DNA from: Corynebacterium singulare | GTDB lineage: Bacteria; Actinomycetota; Actinomycetes; Mycobacteriales; Mycobacteriaceae | Assembly: GCF_000833575.1 (NCBI RefSeq) | Contig: NZ_CP010827.1 | Span: forward strand, 1,847,993 to 1,911,992 | Direction: 5' to 3' | Length of the DNA stretch: 64,000 nucleotides | Shown: positions 1 through 9,697 of the stretch, piece after piece | Layout of the letters: every line of letters begins with the position of its first letter | How positions within the stretch are numbered: position 1 is the stretch's first letter | Program-made: the position numbers and the translations under genes | The notes under the pieces: model-generated | Told to the model about the DNA's origin: nothing | The model's input: the letters and a program-made list of their open reading frames with translations, nothing else | Databases searched by the model: none

Positions 1-837
1 GAGGACGGATGCTGCCATTGGGTCGTGCTCCGCTTGGGAAATGAGGTCATAGGCAACGTAGACGGGGTTCGCCGTTTCATCAGCCAAAATGGCGATTTCG
101 GTCGGTCCTGCCTCAGCGTCGATCCCTACTACTCCCCGTACCGCCCGCTTAGCTGCAGCCACGAATACGTTGCCTGGGCCGGTAATAATATCGACTGGTT
201 CAAGCGCTGCCTCTCCCGTAGCTGGCTCATCGTCACCATAGGCCAACAGCGCGATAGCTTGGCCACCACCAACCGCCCAGACCTCGTCCACGCCCAGCAT
301 GTGGCAGGTCGCCAGAACCGTCGGGTGTGGCAGGCCACCGAAGTCCTTCTGTGGTGGGGAGGCCACAACCATGGCTTCAGCGCCTGCTTCCTGAGCCGGG
401 ATGACGTTCATGATGACCGAGGAAGGATAAACCGCCTTACCGCCGGGCACGTAGAGCCCCACACGCTCAATCGGCTGGAACACCTCTGTGACCGTAGCGC
501 CAGGAGCCAGGGTTGTGGTGTGCGGGGAAGGCTTCTGATCCGCATGCACGGCGCGCACACGGTTAATGGATTCCTCGATTGCGGCTCGCACGTGAGGATC
601 GAGTTCGGCTGCGGCCTTCTCGAGCTCTTCGGTGCGCACACGCACAGCTTCTGGGCGCACACCATCAAAACGCTCACCAAAATCGAGGGCTGCGGCCGCG
701 CCACCATCGCGTACTGACTCCACCATGGGGATCACTGTGTCCATCACGGAGGACACATCCGTGCCTCCACGCGGCAGGACTCGGCGCAGGCGGGAGGTAG
801 TGAGTTTCTCTCCACGCAGGTCAATGGTTCTTAGCAT
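1..837 (-). CDS. hisD: Histidinol dehydrogenase HisD (C-terminal part outside the window)
   Basis: HisD oxidises L-histidinol to L-histidine through the aldehyde in two NAD-dependent steps, the end of histidine synthesis, in the cytosol. The reverse strand reads openly from ATG 837 to the window edge, giving 279 residues beginning [12 protein letters not shown]. The family blocks [41 protein letters not shown] and [16 protein letters not shown] are present in order, with the start of the catalytic region SQAEHDP at the edge. A purine-rich ribosome site (AAGGGG) lies about 7 bases before the ATG. The 150 bp upstream, shared with the divergent YbjN gene, is AT-richer than the genes and holds several TATA-like -10 candidates. 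No his genes downstream are visible. Confidence 0.95.
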   Translation of the reverse strand, partial: MLRTIDLRGEKLTTSRLRRVLPRGGTDVSSVMDTVIPMVESVRDGGAAAALDFGERFDGVRPEAVRVRTEELEKAAAELDPHVRAAIEESINRVRAVHADQKPSPHTTTLAPGATVTEVFQPIERVGLYVPGGKAVYPSSVIMNVIPAQEAGAEAMVVASPPQKDFGGLPHPTVLATCHMLGVDEVWAVGGGQAIALLAYGDDEPATGEAALEPVDIITGPGNVFVAAAKRAVRGVVGIDAEAGPTEIAILADETANPVYVAYDLISQAEHDPMAASVL

Positions 838-987
838 GGCGCAGCCCCTTTTTATAATATGCAGTGGTTTCTATACCTTCCCTTTACTATACCCGTGCCA
901 AAAGCCAGCGGGCCCCAAGGTGCAGGTTATAGAATGTGTCACTACTAATACATTGACGCACCACCACTGGTGAAGAGAGGCGGCGAC

Positions 988-1911
988 ATGAGTAACGACG
1001 CCGACGAGCACGACGGCCAGGACCACTCCGAGCTACTCACTCGAATGGAGAAGCTCGCACACTGCGAAGAGCTGGATTGCATCCGCGTCAACGCCGACGA
1101 GCTCCTCTTTCCCCACTCCCCTTTAGGGGAAACTCGCGTGTACATGGACACCGACGGTGAGCCCATCTTGCGCCTCTACACCACTCATAATGGGGCCCTT
1201 GGGTTTGGTGAAATCCCTGAGCTCAGCGAGTTCGTCAACGACTGGAATCACGACTGCCTGTCACCCCATTTGGTGCTCAATTACACCACCCCCACCGAGG
1301 TCGAAGTGTGGGGTCATTCTTTCCTCGTCGTCCACCAAGCACCCACCACAGCACAGCTCGCTGCATCCGTCCTGCCGGCGCTGTTCAATGCAGGGGCGTG
1401 TCTCGAGGAGCTCGCAACGCGTTTTCCTGCACTGATGCTTCCCCGTCCCGCGGCGCCGGATGAGCCTTCCGAGCTCGATGGCCCAGTGTCCACCGTCGAT
1501 ATTTCCCGTCTAGAGGAAATGCTGCCCTCGCTCGGAATCACACGCTTTCAATCGGATTCCGGGGACGCCATCTACGCGTGGATCAACGATGTTCTCTTCG
1601 CCTTTGCCATAGATTCTGGACCTAGCCTCATCATTAAGGGCCACTGGGATCCAAACCTTCCCGGCGGCGAGTTTTCCAAGATGTTCCTCATCTGCAATGA
1701 CTGGAACCGGGCCAACCATTCGGCGTCCGCATTTTGCCACTCCAACATGGATGGCCTGCAGATCCGGGTGGATTACGCCGTCATGACAGGAGCTGGGCTT
1801 TCCGACGCCCAACTGGTCACCGCCCTCGGCCGCGGCATCAAACATGTACTCCACGGCATCGATGACATTTCCCACGATGCCATGGGCTCCTCCCCCGTCG
1901 TCTGGCCTTAG
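988..1911 (+). CDS. YbjN domain-containing protein
   Basis: A soluble acidic protein of 307 residues with no signal peptide or membrane segment. It appears to hold two copies of a YbjN-type fold: an N-terminal copy (about residues 20-145, ending with the LVLNYTTPTEVEVWGHS strand pattern) and a C-terminal copy (about 175-300, with FLICNDWNRAN and a matching strand). Tandem YbjN proteins are common in actinobacteria. YbjN resembles type III secretion chaperones in fold, but no reaction is known. An in-frame GTG at 970 is possible, but AGAGAGG at 974-980 sits correctly for ATG 988, so I chose that. It is divergent from hisD and monocistronic by position. Function unknown. Confidence 0.75.
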   Translation: MSNDADEHDGQDHSELLTRMEKLAHCEELDCIRVNADELLFPHSPLGETRVYMDTDGEPILRLYTTHNGALGFGEIPELSEFVNDWNHDCLSPHLVLNYTTPTEVEVWGHSFLVVHQAPTTAQLAASVLPALFNAGACLEELATRFPALMLPRPAAPDEPSELDGPVSTVDISRLEEMLPSLGITRFQSDSGDAIYAWINDVLFAFAIDSGPSLIIKGHWDPNLPGGEFSKMFLICNDWNRANHSASAFCHSNMDGLQIRVDYAVMTGAGLSDAQLVTALGRGIKHVLHGIDDISHDAMGSSPVVWP

Positions 1912-1941
1912 GTTGCTAGACGCCTCTTGCCCCCTTCGGCG

Positions 1942-2181
1942 TTAAGCGATGATGCGGTACTCGCCCGCTTTCGCCAACGCCTTATTCATCACGTCGATGG
2001 ACGGTTCCACGTTCTCTTTGTGCTTCACCACAAGCTGCGCGTGATCCGAATCGGTAATCTCGAAGGTCGCCTGACCAAGCCCATTTTCCGCAAAGATGTC
2101 ATATAAAGCCTGCAGCGCCTTACGAACATCATTATCGTCTTTGACGCCGCTGACCTGAAAATAACTGGAAACAATCGACAT
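1942..2181 (-). CDS. Small conserved hypothetical protein, ferredoxin-like fold suspected
   Basis: A 79-residue acidic protein beginning MSIVSSYFQVSGV. The alternation of strand (YFQVSGV), helix (DVRKALQALYDIF), strand (QATFEI), strand (AQLVVKH) and helix (SIDVMNKALAKAG) resembles the small beta-alpha-beta-beta-alpha fold of heavy-metal-associated domains. The CxxC metal site is absent and the protein has no cysteine at all, so metal transport is not supported. It starts only 22 bp beyond the reconstructed stop of the broken oxidoreductase upstream and may share its transcript. Real-gene call rests on good coding character and AGGAG-like bases just before the start. Function unknown. Confidence 0.6.
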   Translation of the reverse strand: MSIVSSYFQVSGVKDDNDVRKALQALYDIFAENGLGQATFEITDSDHAQLVVKHKENVEPSIDVMNKALAKAGEYRIIA

Positions 2182-2203
2182 GGAGGAGAGTGTACGCCCC
2201 TAC

Positions 2204-3744
2204 TTAAATACGGCCATTGAAGGCCTGCAATGCCGAGTCCTCACGAGTACCTCCTCGGCCGTCTCCATAGTCAGCGTAGTCACGAATCCACGCGACTTTG
2301 CTTACCCATTTCACGGCCTATAGCCATGATTGGATTCCACACGGGCACGCACGGGAGCACCAAGATGAACCTCGAGCGGCTTGTCATTTCGTGTAATCGC
2401 CAGAATTGACTGCTCTTCCGAAGCCGTCTCGATGTCAAAGCAAGCGTAGAAGGGCTCACGCGGACGGTTGTCATACATCTTTTGGGCCAGGCCATAAGAT
2501 TCCACCATCACATAGTTCGCACCGTCGGGCTTCGGCCCCAGCAAGGCCAGAACATCCCTGATGGCAGGACCTTCCCACCGGGAGGTCGCCGACCAGCCCT
2601 GCATGAAGGTGTGGGTTGCAATGTACGAGCGCTGTGGCAGTGCGCGGAGTTCCTCTAGTGTCACCACGCGAGAGGCACCAGTCACGTCATCCGCAACAGT
2701 AATTTCGTAGCCAGCCCAATCGTTGTCGTGGAAGGCAGTCCATTCCTGCGACTCTTCCGGGGTCGGCGGCAAGCCGTTGGTCCAGTGAAACTCAGAGATG
2801 TCCTTGTCCGTGTACGCGCTCTTGCTGGCACCCTGGGGACGCATCCAGTTGAGGAAGAGCTTGCGACCAATCTCCGAAATCCCTGTAGTAAGACGGTGCG
2901 CACGTGCGCGGTCCGCCAAGGACCAGTAGGACAGGCCAATCCAGAAGGCGATGACAACACCGATGGTGATGACGATTGTGGTGAAGGCTTGGGCATAGCG
3001 CTCCGGAGTGACATCACCGAAAACTATATGCACCATGTTGTATTCGCGGTGGACGAAGAACACTAGGAAGACGTGGATGATGATGAACACGCACATGAAG
3101 ACCATGCCGATGAAGTGCAGGGAACGTGCACCTTGGTGGCCGCCCCACAACTTGACGTACCACGGGAAGCGGACGCGCACCGCTGGAGCCATGGCCACAC
3201 CCGTCAGCATCATGAATGGTGCAAGGATGAAAATGACTCCAAAGTAGGCCAATTGCTGCAAGGCATCGTAGGGATCGAAATGCTCAAGAGCCGGTGCTTG
3301 CAGACTCATATAGGTAAGCAAGCTATCCCACGCTTCGGGGATGATGTCCCAGGAAGTCGGAACGATGCGCCGCCACAAGCCGGTGGCGAAGAGCAACGTG
3401 ACATAAACGAGTCCGTTGAGCACCCAGAGCATGACCGACACACCATGCCAGTGGCGTCCCAGACCGATGTTTTCGCGTCCCGGTAATGTCAGCAATGGTG
3501 AGGCTGAGAGCTCATCCATGAGGGAGGTGTACACGCCCTCCTCCTTCGGGAGCTCACGCTTGGTGAACTTCAACCACTCGGTACCAGGCGCACAGTCATT
3601 GCGCCACCACAGACGTGGCATGGAAGATAGCATCTCCCAGCCGGAACGAAGCAACATACCCATCAAGATGAAGTTGATGAGGTGGCTCGCACGCAGCCAG
3701 AGAGGATAGTCAGGGTTTTCGCCTAAAGCGAGAACGAGGTCCAT
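2204..3744 (-). pseudogene. Cytochrome b561-like / molybdopterin oxidoreductase fusion, frameshifted near its end
   Basis: The N-terminal half (about residues 15-290) is a membrane cytochrome b like that of thiosulfate reductase or formate dehydrogenase, with His residues in SHLINF, HWHGVS, LHFIGM and IIHVFLVFFVH as haem ligands. The C-terminal part (about 335-477) resembles the sulfite-oxidase type molybdopterin-binding domain (MQGWSATSRWEGP, VMVESYGLAQKMY). The open frame stops at 2311 right after RVESNHGYRP. In the next frame the expected family ending continues without a break (AVKWVSKVAWIRDYADYG, then GDGRGGTRED) to a stop at 2204-2206, adding 37 residues. One missing base near 2317-2320 (TATAGG for TATAAGG in gene sense) restores the frame. 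Either a recent real frameshift or a base-call error. Substrate unknown. Confidence 0.8.
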
Positions 3745-3807
3745 AGAGGTGACTCCTAGAGATAGAGAAGCTGGCCTTCAGCAGATTTAACACCTATTTT
3801 TCCTCAT

Positions 3808-4365
3808 TTAATCTGCGGATTCTAGACTTTTCTGCGTTTTATTGCTCGGATCATTGCCAGTTGTCATCCCACGACCACTATCAGGATTAATAAAAACAGC
3901 AGACCAGTAGGCAAACATGGACATAAACGGGGCCACGAGCCATCCAATGGCAGGAGAAAATTTCGGCACAAACTCGACAAACTCTCCGGGGTTCTCCGGC
4001 ACGGCCGTGGCAGTAGCCCCGCCGAAAACATAAAAGGCCGCCGCACCCGCCAAGCACACCACGCCTGACCACACAAGCACCCCAACACCCCGAAAGCGCT
4101 CCCCTCGAAGATAAGCCACCGTGCCGATCACCACCCCAAGAAGGCCGGTAATCATGACGAATGTGACAAAGGATAGAAACTGCACGTTCGCGGAGTTAGT
4201 CAGCGCATACCCACCGCCCTCCACTCGATGCCCCTCCAGCGTGGGCCGCCACAGACCCCACACAGCCCCAACCCCAGAGAAAAGAAGGAGCGCCAACGCG
4301 AGCAACCCCGCGCCAAAGCCGATGGCGCGGGGTATACGAAGGTGTGGAGTACGCAGTATAGACAC
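3808..4365 (-). CDS. Four-helix integral membrane protein, possible DUF2567 family
   Basis: A 185-residue membrane protein starting at GTG 4365. Four hydrophobic segments are visible: about residues 15-38, 63-85, 95-116 and 139-160. An extracytoplasmic loop between the first two (LWRPTLEGHRVEGGGYALTN) fits the pattern of the actinobacterial DUF2567 family, which has no assigned role. The C-terminal 25 residues are polar and probably cytoplasmic. It follows the lipoprotein gene by 9 bp on the same strand, so the two are probably cotranscribed. The family assignment is from memory of the motif layout, not from a search. Confidence 0.65.
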   Translation of the reverse strand: MSILRTPHLRIPRAIGFGAGLLALALLLFSGVGAVWGLWRPTLEGHRVEGGGYALTNSANVQFLSFVTFVMITGLLGVVIGTVAYLRGERFRGVGVLVWSGVVCLAGAAAFYVFGGATATAVPENPGEFVEFVPKFSPAIGWLVAPFMSMFAYWSAVFINPDSGRGMTTGNDPSNKTQKSLESAD

Positions 4366-4374
4366 GAGCTGCGC

Positions 4375-5130
4375 TTAGTTACAGAAGGTCCAGTTACCGT
4401 TCTCACGCTTGAAACGCATGGTGGAGCTATCCAAGCCCTTGCTGGTGTTGACGTTCACGGTTGCGGACGCGGAGTCACCATCGACCACGACGTCGTTGAT
4501 GGACTCAACGCCAGTCTGGTTCCAATCGAAGCCTTCCATCTGGGAGGTGTCAGCACCGGCTGTTGCCATCATGTCCTTGAGCTGGTTCATCGGAACATCC
4601 GGAATCTGGTTGTAGTCCAACTCGCTCAGGCCGGAGTTCGGGTCATTACGCACTGCTTCACAGGTGTGATCCGGCAGGTACTTCACGAAGCTACGCATGG
4701 TCTGCTGGTCGTACATACCGCGAACGAGGCCGTTGATACCGTCGATGTCTTCCTGGCTTGCGGCCTGGCCCTGGATCGGATCGACCTTCGGCATGCTCTG
4801 GAAGGGGTCCACACCGTTCTCGAACGGGTTAGCAAGAGTCTGTTCAGCGCCTTCACCCTCAGCCGGCGCCTCTTCGCCTTCCGGCTTCGGGGCCTGCTCT
4901 TCGCCGTCCTTCTTCTCCGCGCCCTCGTCCTTCTTCTCGGCGTCGTCGTCCTTCTTCTCGGACTCCTTGTCCTTATCCTCGGAGGTCTCCTCCTTGGACT
5001 TGGTGGTCTTGACCGCGGAGGAGGCGGTCTCCGCAACGTCCTCGCCGTCACCACCGCAGGCAGCCAGGGTGAGCGGCGCAACGAGTGCAACTGCAACGAG
5101 GGACTTCTTGGCAGGGGTCAAAAAAGACAA
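4375..5130 (-). CDS. Secreted lipoprotein with long charged linker
   Basis: A 251-residue lipoprotein. The N-terminus has two lysines, a hydrophobic core and the lipobox LAAC, with the lipidated cysteine at residue 25. Residues 35-95 are a low-complexity Lys/Glu/Asp/Pro linker, typical of wall-spanning tethers. Residues 115-251 form a compact domain with a pair of cysteines (HTCEAV and the penultimate Cys of WTFCN) that could form a disulfide, and an NTF2/DUF-like strand pattern at the end. I chose TTG 5130 because AGGAG lies 8 bases upstream and this start leaves a normal signal peptide. LspA, encoded at 24.7 kb, would process it. Function unknown. Confidence 0.8.
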   Translation of the reverse strand: MSFLTPAKKSLVAVALVAPLTLAACGGDGEDVAETASSAVKTTKSKEETSEDKDKESEKKDDDAEKKDEGAEKKDGEEQAPKPEGEEAPAEGEGAEQTLANPFENGVDPFQSMPKVDPIQGQAASQEDIDGINGLVRGMYDQQTMRSFVKYLPDHTCEAVRNDPNSGLSELDYNQIPDVPMNQLKDMMATAGADTSQMEGFDWNQTGVESINDVVVDGDSASATVNVNTSKGLDSSTMRFKRENGNWTFCN

Positions 5131-5345
5131 GGGTTAACTCCTAAATTTCTATAAAGAGAGCGACAGATTTCGCCACGTCCACTGCGCTCGATGCGTAGCG
5201 GACATAACGCATGCTCTTGTGCGTTTCACACAACCCTAACAAGGCGTCGTTGAAGAAATCATGACCCACACCTTGAAGCTTCCTGTGAGTCTCACTACTC
5301 TTTTTTGCCCCCACCATCTCCGCCCGACCCGTAAAGTAGACCTTT

Positions 5346-5870
5346 GTGCACCTTTCTCGCGACGCTATCGTATCCACGGCCCTAGAGCTCTTAACAAGCT
5401 ATGGGCTTGCCGACGTCACCATGCGCCGCGTCGCCACGACCCTCGGCGTTGCTCCCGGCGCCTTGTATTGGCATGTGGCCAACAAGCAGGCCCTTATCGC
5501 CGCCATGGCCGCGGAAATCCTCTCACCAGTTACCGGCGATACCCCGGTCGATTTAGCAAGCTCCCTCCACCGCGAGCTCTCGCGATGGCGGGACGGCGCC
5601 GAAGTAGCGATCGCCGGAGCCGCCTTTCCGGAGTCAACCACACGCGCCGACCTTGAGGAGCTTTTTTGCGAAGCCCTGCAGAAGGAGGTGCCGGAAGGGG
5701 CGTCGGAAAGCATCGGCGTCGCCGCACGCACGTTGATTCATTATGTCCTCGGCGCCTCGTTCATGGAACAGTCCCACGCCCAGCTCGGTGGCGCTTCCAC
5801 AGAGTCCCTCACCGATGATGCTGCCGTGCGCGCCACGGAACTCGTCATCGCTGGTTTACGCGCCCTGTGA
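5346..5870 (+). CDS. TetR/AcrR-family transcriptional regulator
   Basis: A 174-residue repressor-type protein. Residues 4-48 form the TetR DNA-binding domain, with helix-turn-helix DVTMRRVATTLGVAPGALYWHVANKQAL. The rest is the all-helical ligand and dimer domain, somewhat short for the family (usual total 190-210). The start is GTG 5346; no strong ribosome site is visible. It lies 42 bp before glgX on the same strand and is divergent from the lipoprotein operon, so either could be its target. Ligand unknown. Confidence 0.85.
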   Translation: MHLSRDAIVSTALELLTSYGLADVTMRRVATTLGVAPGALYWHVANKQALIAAMAAEILSPVTGDTPVDLASSLHRELSRWRDGAEVAIAGAAFPESTTRADLEELFCEALQKEVPEGASESIGVAARTLIHYVLGASFMEQSHAQLGGASTESLTDDAAVRATELVIAGLRAL

Positions 5871-5912
5871 GTTCGCTGTGTTCCCCGCGCGTGACGATCC
5901 CTTTCGTCAAAT

Positions 5913-8159
5913 ATGACTAAGCTGAACGCCATGACTGACACCCGTGCTGATGCACCCCACTCCCGCCAAGTCTGGCCAGGATCCCCTTCTCCCCTCGGTT
6001 CCACCTTCGATGGAGCCGGAACCAACTTTGCAATCTTTTCCGAAGCAGCAGAAAAGGTCGAGCTGTGCCTCATCGATCAAGATGGCACCGAGGAGCGCGT
6101 TGAACTCACCGAGATCACCGCGCACGTCTGGCACGCTTACCTCCCCAACGTCACCCCAGGCCAGCGCTATGGGTACCGCGTCCACGGACCCTACGAGCCT
6201 GAGCGCGGTCTGCGCTGTGACCCCTCCAAGCTCCTCGTGGACCCCTACGCCCGCGCATTCGACGGAGACTTCGACGGGGATGCCTCCCTGTACTCCTACG
6301 ATATCTACGCCTCTGAGCCCGGCACCGGCCGCAACGAGGAGGACTCGCTCGGCCACACCATGCTCTCGGTGGTCATCAATCCCTTCTTCGAGTGGCACGG
6401 CGACAACCGCCCGCACACCCCCGACAACGAGACCATCATCTACGAAGCCCACGTCAAGGGCATGACGATGTCCCACCCAGACGTCCCCGAAGAACTGCGT
6501 GGAACCTACGCCGGCATGGCACACCCAGCCATCATCAACTACTTCAAAGACCTCGGTGTCACCGCGGTAGAGCTTCTGCCGGTTCACCAATTCCTCCAGG
6601 ATGACCGTCTGCGCCAACTAGACCTGCGCAACTACTGGGGCTATAACACCTTCGGTTTCTTCGCCCCACACGCAGACTATGCCTACGCCAAGAAGCCCGG
6701 TGAGGTCGTCGCAGAATTCAAGGCCATGGTCCGCGCCTTCCACGAGGCCGGCATCGAAGTCATCCTTGACGTGGTGTACAACCACACTGCTGAGGGTAAC
6801 CACATGGGCCCCACCATTGCCTTCCGCGGCATCGACAATCATGCCTATTACCGCTTGGTGGATGACAACCCTGAGCACTACATGGATTACACCGGCACCG
6901 GTAATTCCCTTAACGTGCGTCACCCGCACTCGTTGCAGCTCATCATGGATTCCCTGCGCTACTGGGTGGAGGAGATGCGCGTCGACGGTTTCCGCTTCGA
7001 CTTGGCCTCCACCCTGGCGCGTGAGCTTGATGACGTGGACAAGCTGGCCACCTTCTTCGACTTGGTTCAGCAAGATCCCGTGGTCTCCAAGGTCAAGCTC
7101 ATCGCTGAGCCGTGGGATGTCGGCCACAATGGTTACCAGGTTGGTAACTTCCCGCCGATCTGGAGCGAGTGGAACGGAAAGTACCGCGACACCGTCCGCG
7201 ATTTCTGGCGCGGTGAGCCATCCACCATGGGTGAATTCGCCTCCCGCCTGACTGGTTCCTCGGATCTTTACGCCAACAATGGTCGCCGTCCCACCGCGTC
7301 TATCAACTTCATCACCGCGCACGATGGCTTCACTCTGCGTGACTTGGTGACCTATAACGAGAAGCACAATGACGCGAACGGGGAAGACAACCGTGATGGT
7401 GAGTCCCACAACAGGTCATGGAACCACGGTGTGGAGGGCCCCACGGATGACGAGGAGATCAAGCAGCTTCGTCGCCGTCAGATTCGTAACTTCCTCACGA
7501 CGCTGCTCCTGTCCCAAGGCACCCCGATGCTCTGCCACGGTGATGAGCTAGGCCGCACACAGGATGGCAACAACAACGTGTACTGCCAGGACAACGAGAT
7601 TTCCTGGATTGACTGGTCGATGCTGGACCAGGAAAAGAATGCCGCCATGCACGGCTTCACCAAGCGTCTGATCAATATCCGCAAGAACCACCCAGTCTTC
7701 CGCCGCCAGCGCTTCCTGGCCGGTGGCCCCTTCGGCTCCGATGTGAAGGATCGTGACATCGCATGGCTCGTGCCTTCCGGCAAGCTCATGACTCCCGGAG
7801 ATTGGGACTTTGAGTTCGGTAAAGCCCTCATGGTCTACCTCAATGGCAATGCCATTACGGAGACCACTGCTCGCGGCGAGCGCATCACGGATGATTCCTT
7901 CATCATGATCTTCAATGCTCACCATGAGGACATCGAGTTCACCCTCCCCACCAAGGACCTGGGTGCCAGCTGGCGTCTCATCGTGGACACGTCCGACTCC
8001 GGTGGTTACCCAGACGAGGAGAAGCTTATCGACGCCGAAGGAACCATCATGGTCCAGCCGCGCTCGACGCTCATCCTGCGCCAAACCGAGCCACCCGTCT
8101 TCGATGAAACCGATGAGGCTGCGGAGACTGTTGGCTCTGACGATTCTGCTGAGAGCTAA
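5913..8159 (+). CDS. glgX: Glycogen debranching enzyme GlgX
   Basis: GlgX hydrolyses alpha-1,6 branch links in phosphorylase-trimmed glycogen, releasing short maltodextrins. The 748-residue protein has an N-terminal CBM48 domain (about residues 20-120), then a GH13 barrel. All four GH13 regions are visible: DVVYNH, GFRFDLAST with the nucleophile Asp, KLIAEPWDVG with the acid Glu, and ITAHDGFTLRD. The C-terminal 20 residues are an acidic tail. ATG 5913 and ATG 5931 are both possible starts; neither has a clear ribosome site, so a leaderless message is likely, as is common in corynebacteria. No other glycogen gene is in the window. Confidence 0.95.
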   Translation: MTKLNAMTDTRADAPHSRQVWPGSPSPLGSTFDGAGTNFAIFSEAAEKVELCLIDQDGTEERVELTEITAHVWHAYLPNVTPGQRYGYRVHGPYEPERGLRCDPSKLLVDPYARAFDGDFDGDASLYSYDIYASEPGTGRNEEDSLGHTMLSVVINPFFEWHGDNRPHTPDNETIIYEAHVKGMTMSHPDVPEELRGTYAGMAHPAIINYFKDLGVTAVELLPVHQFLQDDRLRQLDLRNYWGYNTFGFFAPHADYAYAKKPGEVVAEFKAMVRAFHEAGIEVILDVVYNHTAEGNHMGPTIAFRGIDNHAYYRLVDDNPEHYMDYTGTGNSLNVRHPHSLQLIMDSLRYWVEEMRVDGFRFDLASTLARELDDVDKLATFFDLVQQDPVVSKVKLIAEPWDVGHNGYQVGNFPPIWSEWNGKYRDTVRDFWRGEPSTMGEFASRLTGSSDLYANNGRRPTASINFITAHDGFTLRDLVTYNEKHNDANGEDNRDGESHNRSWNHGVEGPTDDEEIKQLRRRQIRNFLTTLLLSQGTPMLCHGDELGRTQDGNNNVYCQDNEISWIDWSMLDQEKNAAMHGFTKRLINIRKNHPVFRRQRFLAGGPFGSDVKDRDIAWLVPSGKLMTPGDWDFEFGKALMVYLNGNAITETTARGERITDDSFIMIFNAHHEDIEFTLPTKDLGASWRLIVDTSDSGGYPDEEKLIDAEGTIMVQPRSTLILRQTEPPVFDETDEAAETVGSDDSAES

Positions 8160-8202
8160 ACTGGCGCTGCACGCCGTCAAACCCACATCCTGAAAGGAAT
8201 TC

Positions 8203-9576
8203 GTGTCCTACACCGCCCACGGTGCCGTCATCGACGTCACCGCCGATGCCCTTACTTTCCACCGCTCGCAACTTGCGGCGTCACTTGGTGCTGCATCCCG
8301 CGAGGAAATGTCGCTGGCGGATGCCACGAGCGTGGAGTGCACGGCACCAACGGCGACGGGCTTTGGGCAGGTCGTGATACGTGATGCAGGAGACATTGAC
8401 CTCGCTATCATTCGTTTCGCCCCTGGTCAGGATGCGCAGGCTTTCACACGTGCAGTCGAGGCTGCACTGCGTGGTGAGGCGCCAACCGCCAGCGAAGGAG
8501 TTCGCGGATTAGACTTCACCGCCGTCGACGTGGAGACGGCCAACGACAACTGGGGTTCTGTCTGCCAGATTGGAGCGGTTCGCTTCCGTGACGGTGAAGA
8601 AACTGAATCTCGCACGTGGCTGTGCACGCCCCCTCCGGGCTTAGAACACTTCGATGAGGTCAACGTGGGTATCCACGGCATCACTGCCGAGGACGTGGCC
8701 GATGCCTCGTCCTTCGCGGATGCTGCCGCCGAGCTTTTCGAATTCCTCGGCTCGGACACGTTGCTGGCCCACAACGCACAGTTCGATTCCACTGCCCTGC
8801 GCAGTGGACTGAAAAAGGCCGAGGCCACCATTCCAAAAATCCGCTTAGCCTGCTCCCTTGCTTTGGCACGCGATGCGTCCCGAGCCGGCATCATCGACGT
8901 GGCCAATCACAAGCTACCGACCGTTGCCTCATGCATCGGTTCGGCTGAGTTCCACCACCATGAGGCCACCGCGGACGCCCGCGCAGCTGGCGAAATTGTC
9001 AGTGCGCTTGCTCGCCTATTCGGCCACTCCGGCTCTATTGAGAATCTGTTCTCTACCCGCGAGTTCGCCCTAGGCACCATGAGCGAAGAATCCATCATCC
9101 CCGTCCTGCGCGCTAACACCGCACCACTGTCCGCTGCCGATGTGGGCGCAGGCACTGATTTCCGTGATAACACCCGCATGGCTGGAGCCGCTTCTACCAA
9201 AAAGAAGCAGAGCTCCGGACCTAAGGACCGCCGTGGCCCAGCCCCCTGGCAATCCGTGTCCACCCCAGACACGATTCCAGAACCAAACCCCGACGCCGAT
9301 CCCGATGGCGCTCTGTTCGGCCAGCACGTGACTCTCACCGGTGACTTCGAACCCTTCGACAAAGGGGTGCTGTGGTCAAAGATTGCCGAGCGCGGTGGCC
9401 AGGTGGGCAAGAACGTAACGAAAAAGACCACCATTCTTGTGGCCGGACAATGGGCCACCAAGACCTCCAAGGAAAAACGTGCAGAGGAACTGCAGGCCAA
9501 GGGCCAAGACATTGCGATCTGGCCCGCTGACACGCTGCTCGAAGAGCTCCAGCTGGACGAAGCTCCTCCTTTCTAA
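8203..9576 (+). CDS. DnaQ-like 3'-5' exonuclease with C-terminal BRCT domain
   Basis: A 457-residue protein. Residues about 100-270 form a DEDDh exonuclease: ExoI DFTAVDVETAN, ExoII region LLAHNAQFDS, and ExoIII HHHEATADARAAG. Residues 370-450 form a BRCT domain (FGQHVTLTGDF, the glycine-rich GGQVGKNVTKKTTILVAG, then IWPADTLLEEL), of the type also found in NAD-dependent ligases. The N-terminal 100 residues are a separate all-beta region. The combination suggests an editing or repair nuclease guided by BRCT contacts to DNA ends or partners; this is inference. GTG 8203 is the start, with GAAAGGAA just upstream. It follows glgX by 43 bp and may be cotranscribed. Confidence 0.85.
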   Translation: MSYTAHGAVIDVTADALTFHRSQLAASLGAASREEMSLADATSVECTAPTATGFGQVVIRDAGDIDLAIIRFAPGQDAQAFTRAVEAALRGEAPTASEGVRGLDFTAVDVETANDNWGSVCQIGAVRFRDGEETESRTWLCTPPPGLEHFDEVNVGIHGITAEDVADASSFADAAAELFEFLGSDTLLAHNAQFDSTALRSGLKKAEATIPKIRLACSLALARDASRAGIIDVANHKLPTVASCIGSAEFHHHEATADARAAGEIVSALARLFGHSGSIENLFSTREFALGTMSEESIIPVLRANTAPLSAADVGAGTDFRDNTRMAGAASTKKKQSSGPKDRRGPAPWQSVSTPDTIPEPNPDADPDGALFGQHVTLTGDFEPFDKGVLWSKIAERGGQVGKNVTKKTTILVAGQWATKTSKEKRAEELQAKGQDIAIWPADTLLEELQLDEAPPF

Positions 9577-9697
9577 ACCGTTTGCACGAGGGCAACTCGC
9601 CCAGAAAAATTTTTCCAGGCTGTTGGGAACCTAGGGCGGTGAACGCCAGTCCAATAAGGGTAAGAAATTCTTAGTTCTACCTTTATCGGAGCCCACC

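Noticed and set aside
25..717. Long plus-strand frame over hisD
   Set aside because: It is the antisense shadow of hisD, whose minus-strand frame shows every family motif.
5141..5377. 78-codon minus-strand frame between the lipoprotein and TetR genes
   Set aside because: Overlaps the TetR start, has no ribosome site and shows no conserved pattern; treated as intergenic.
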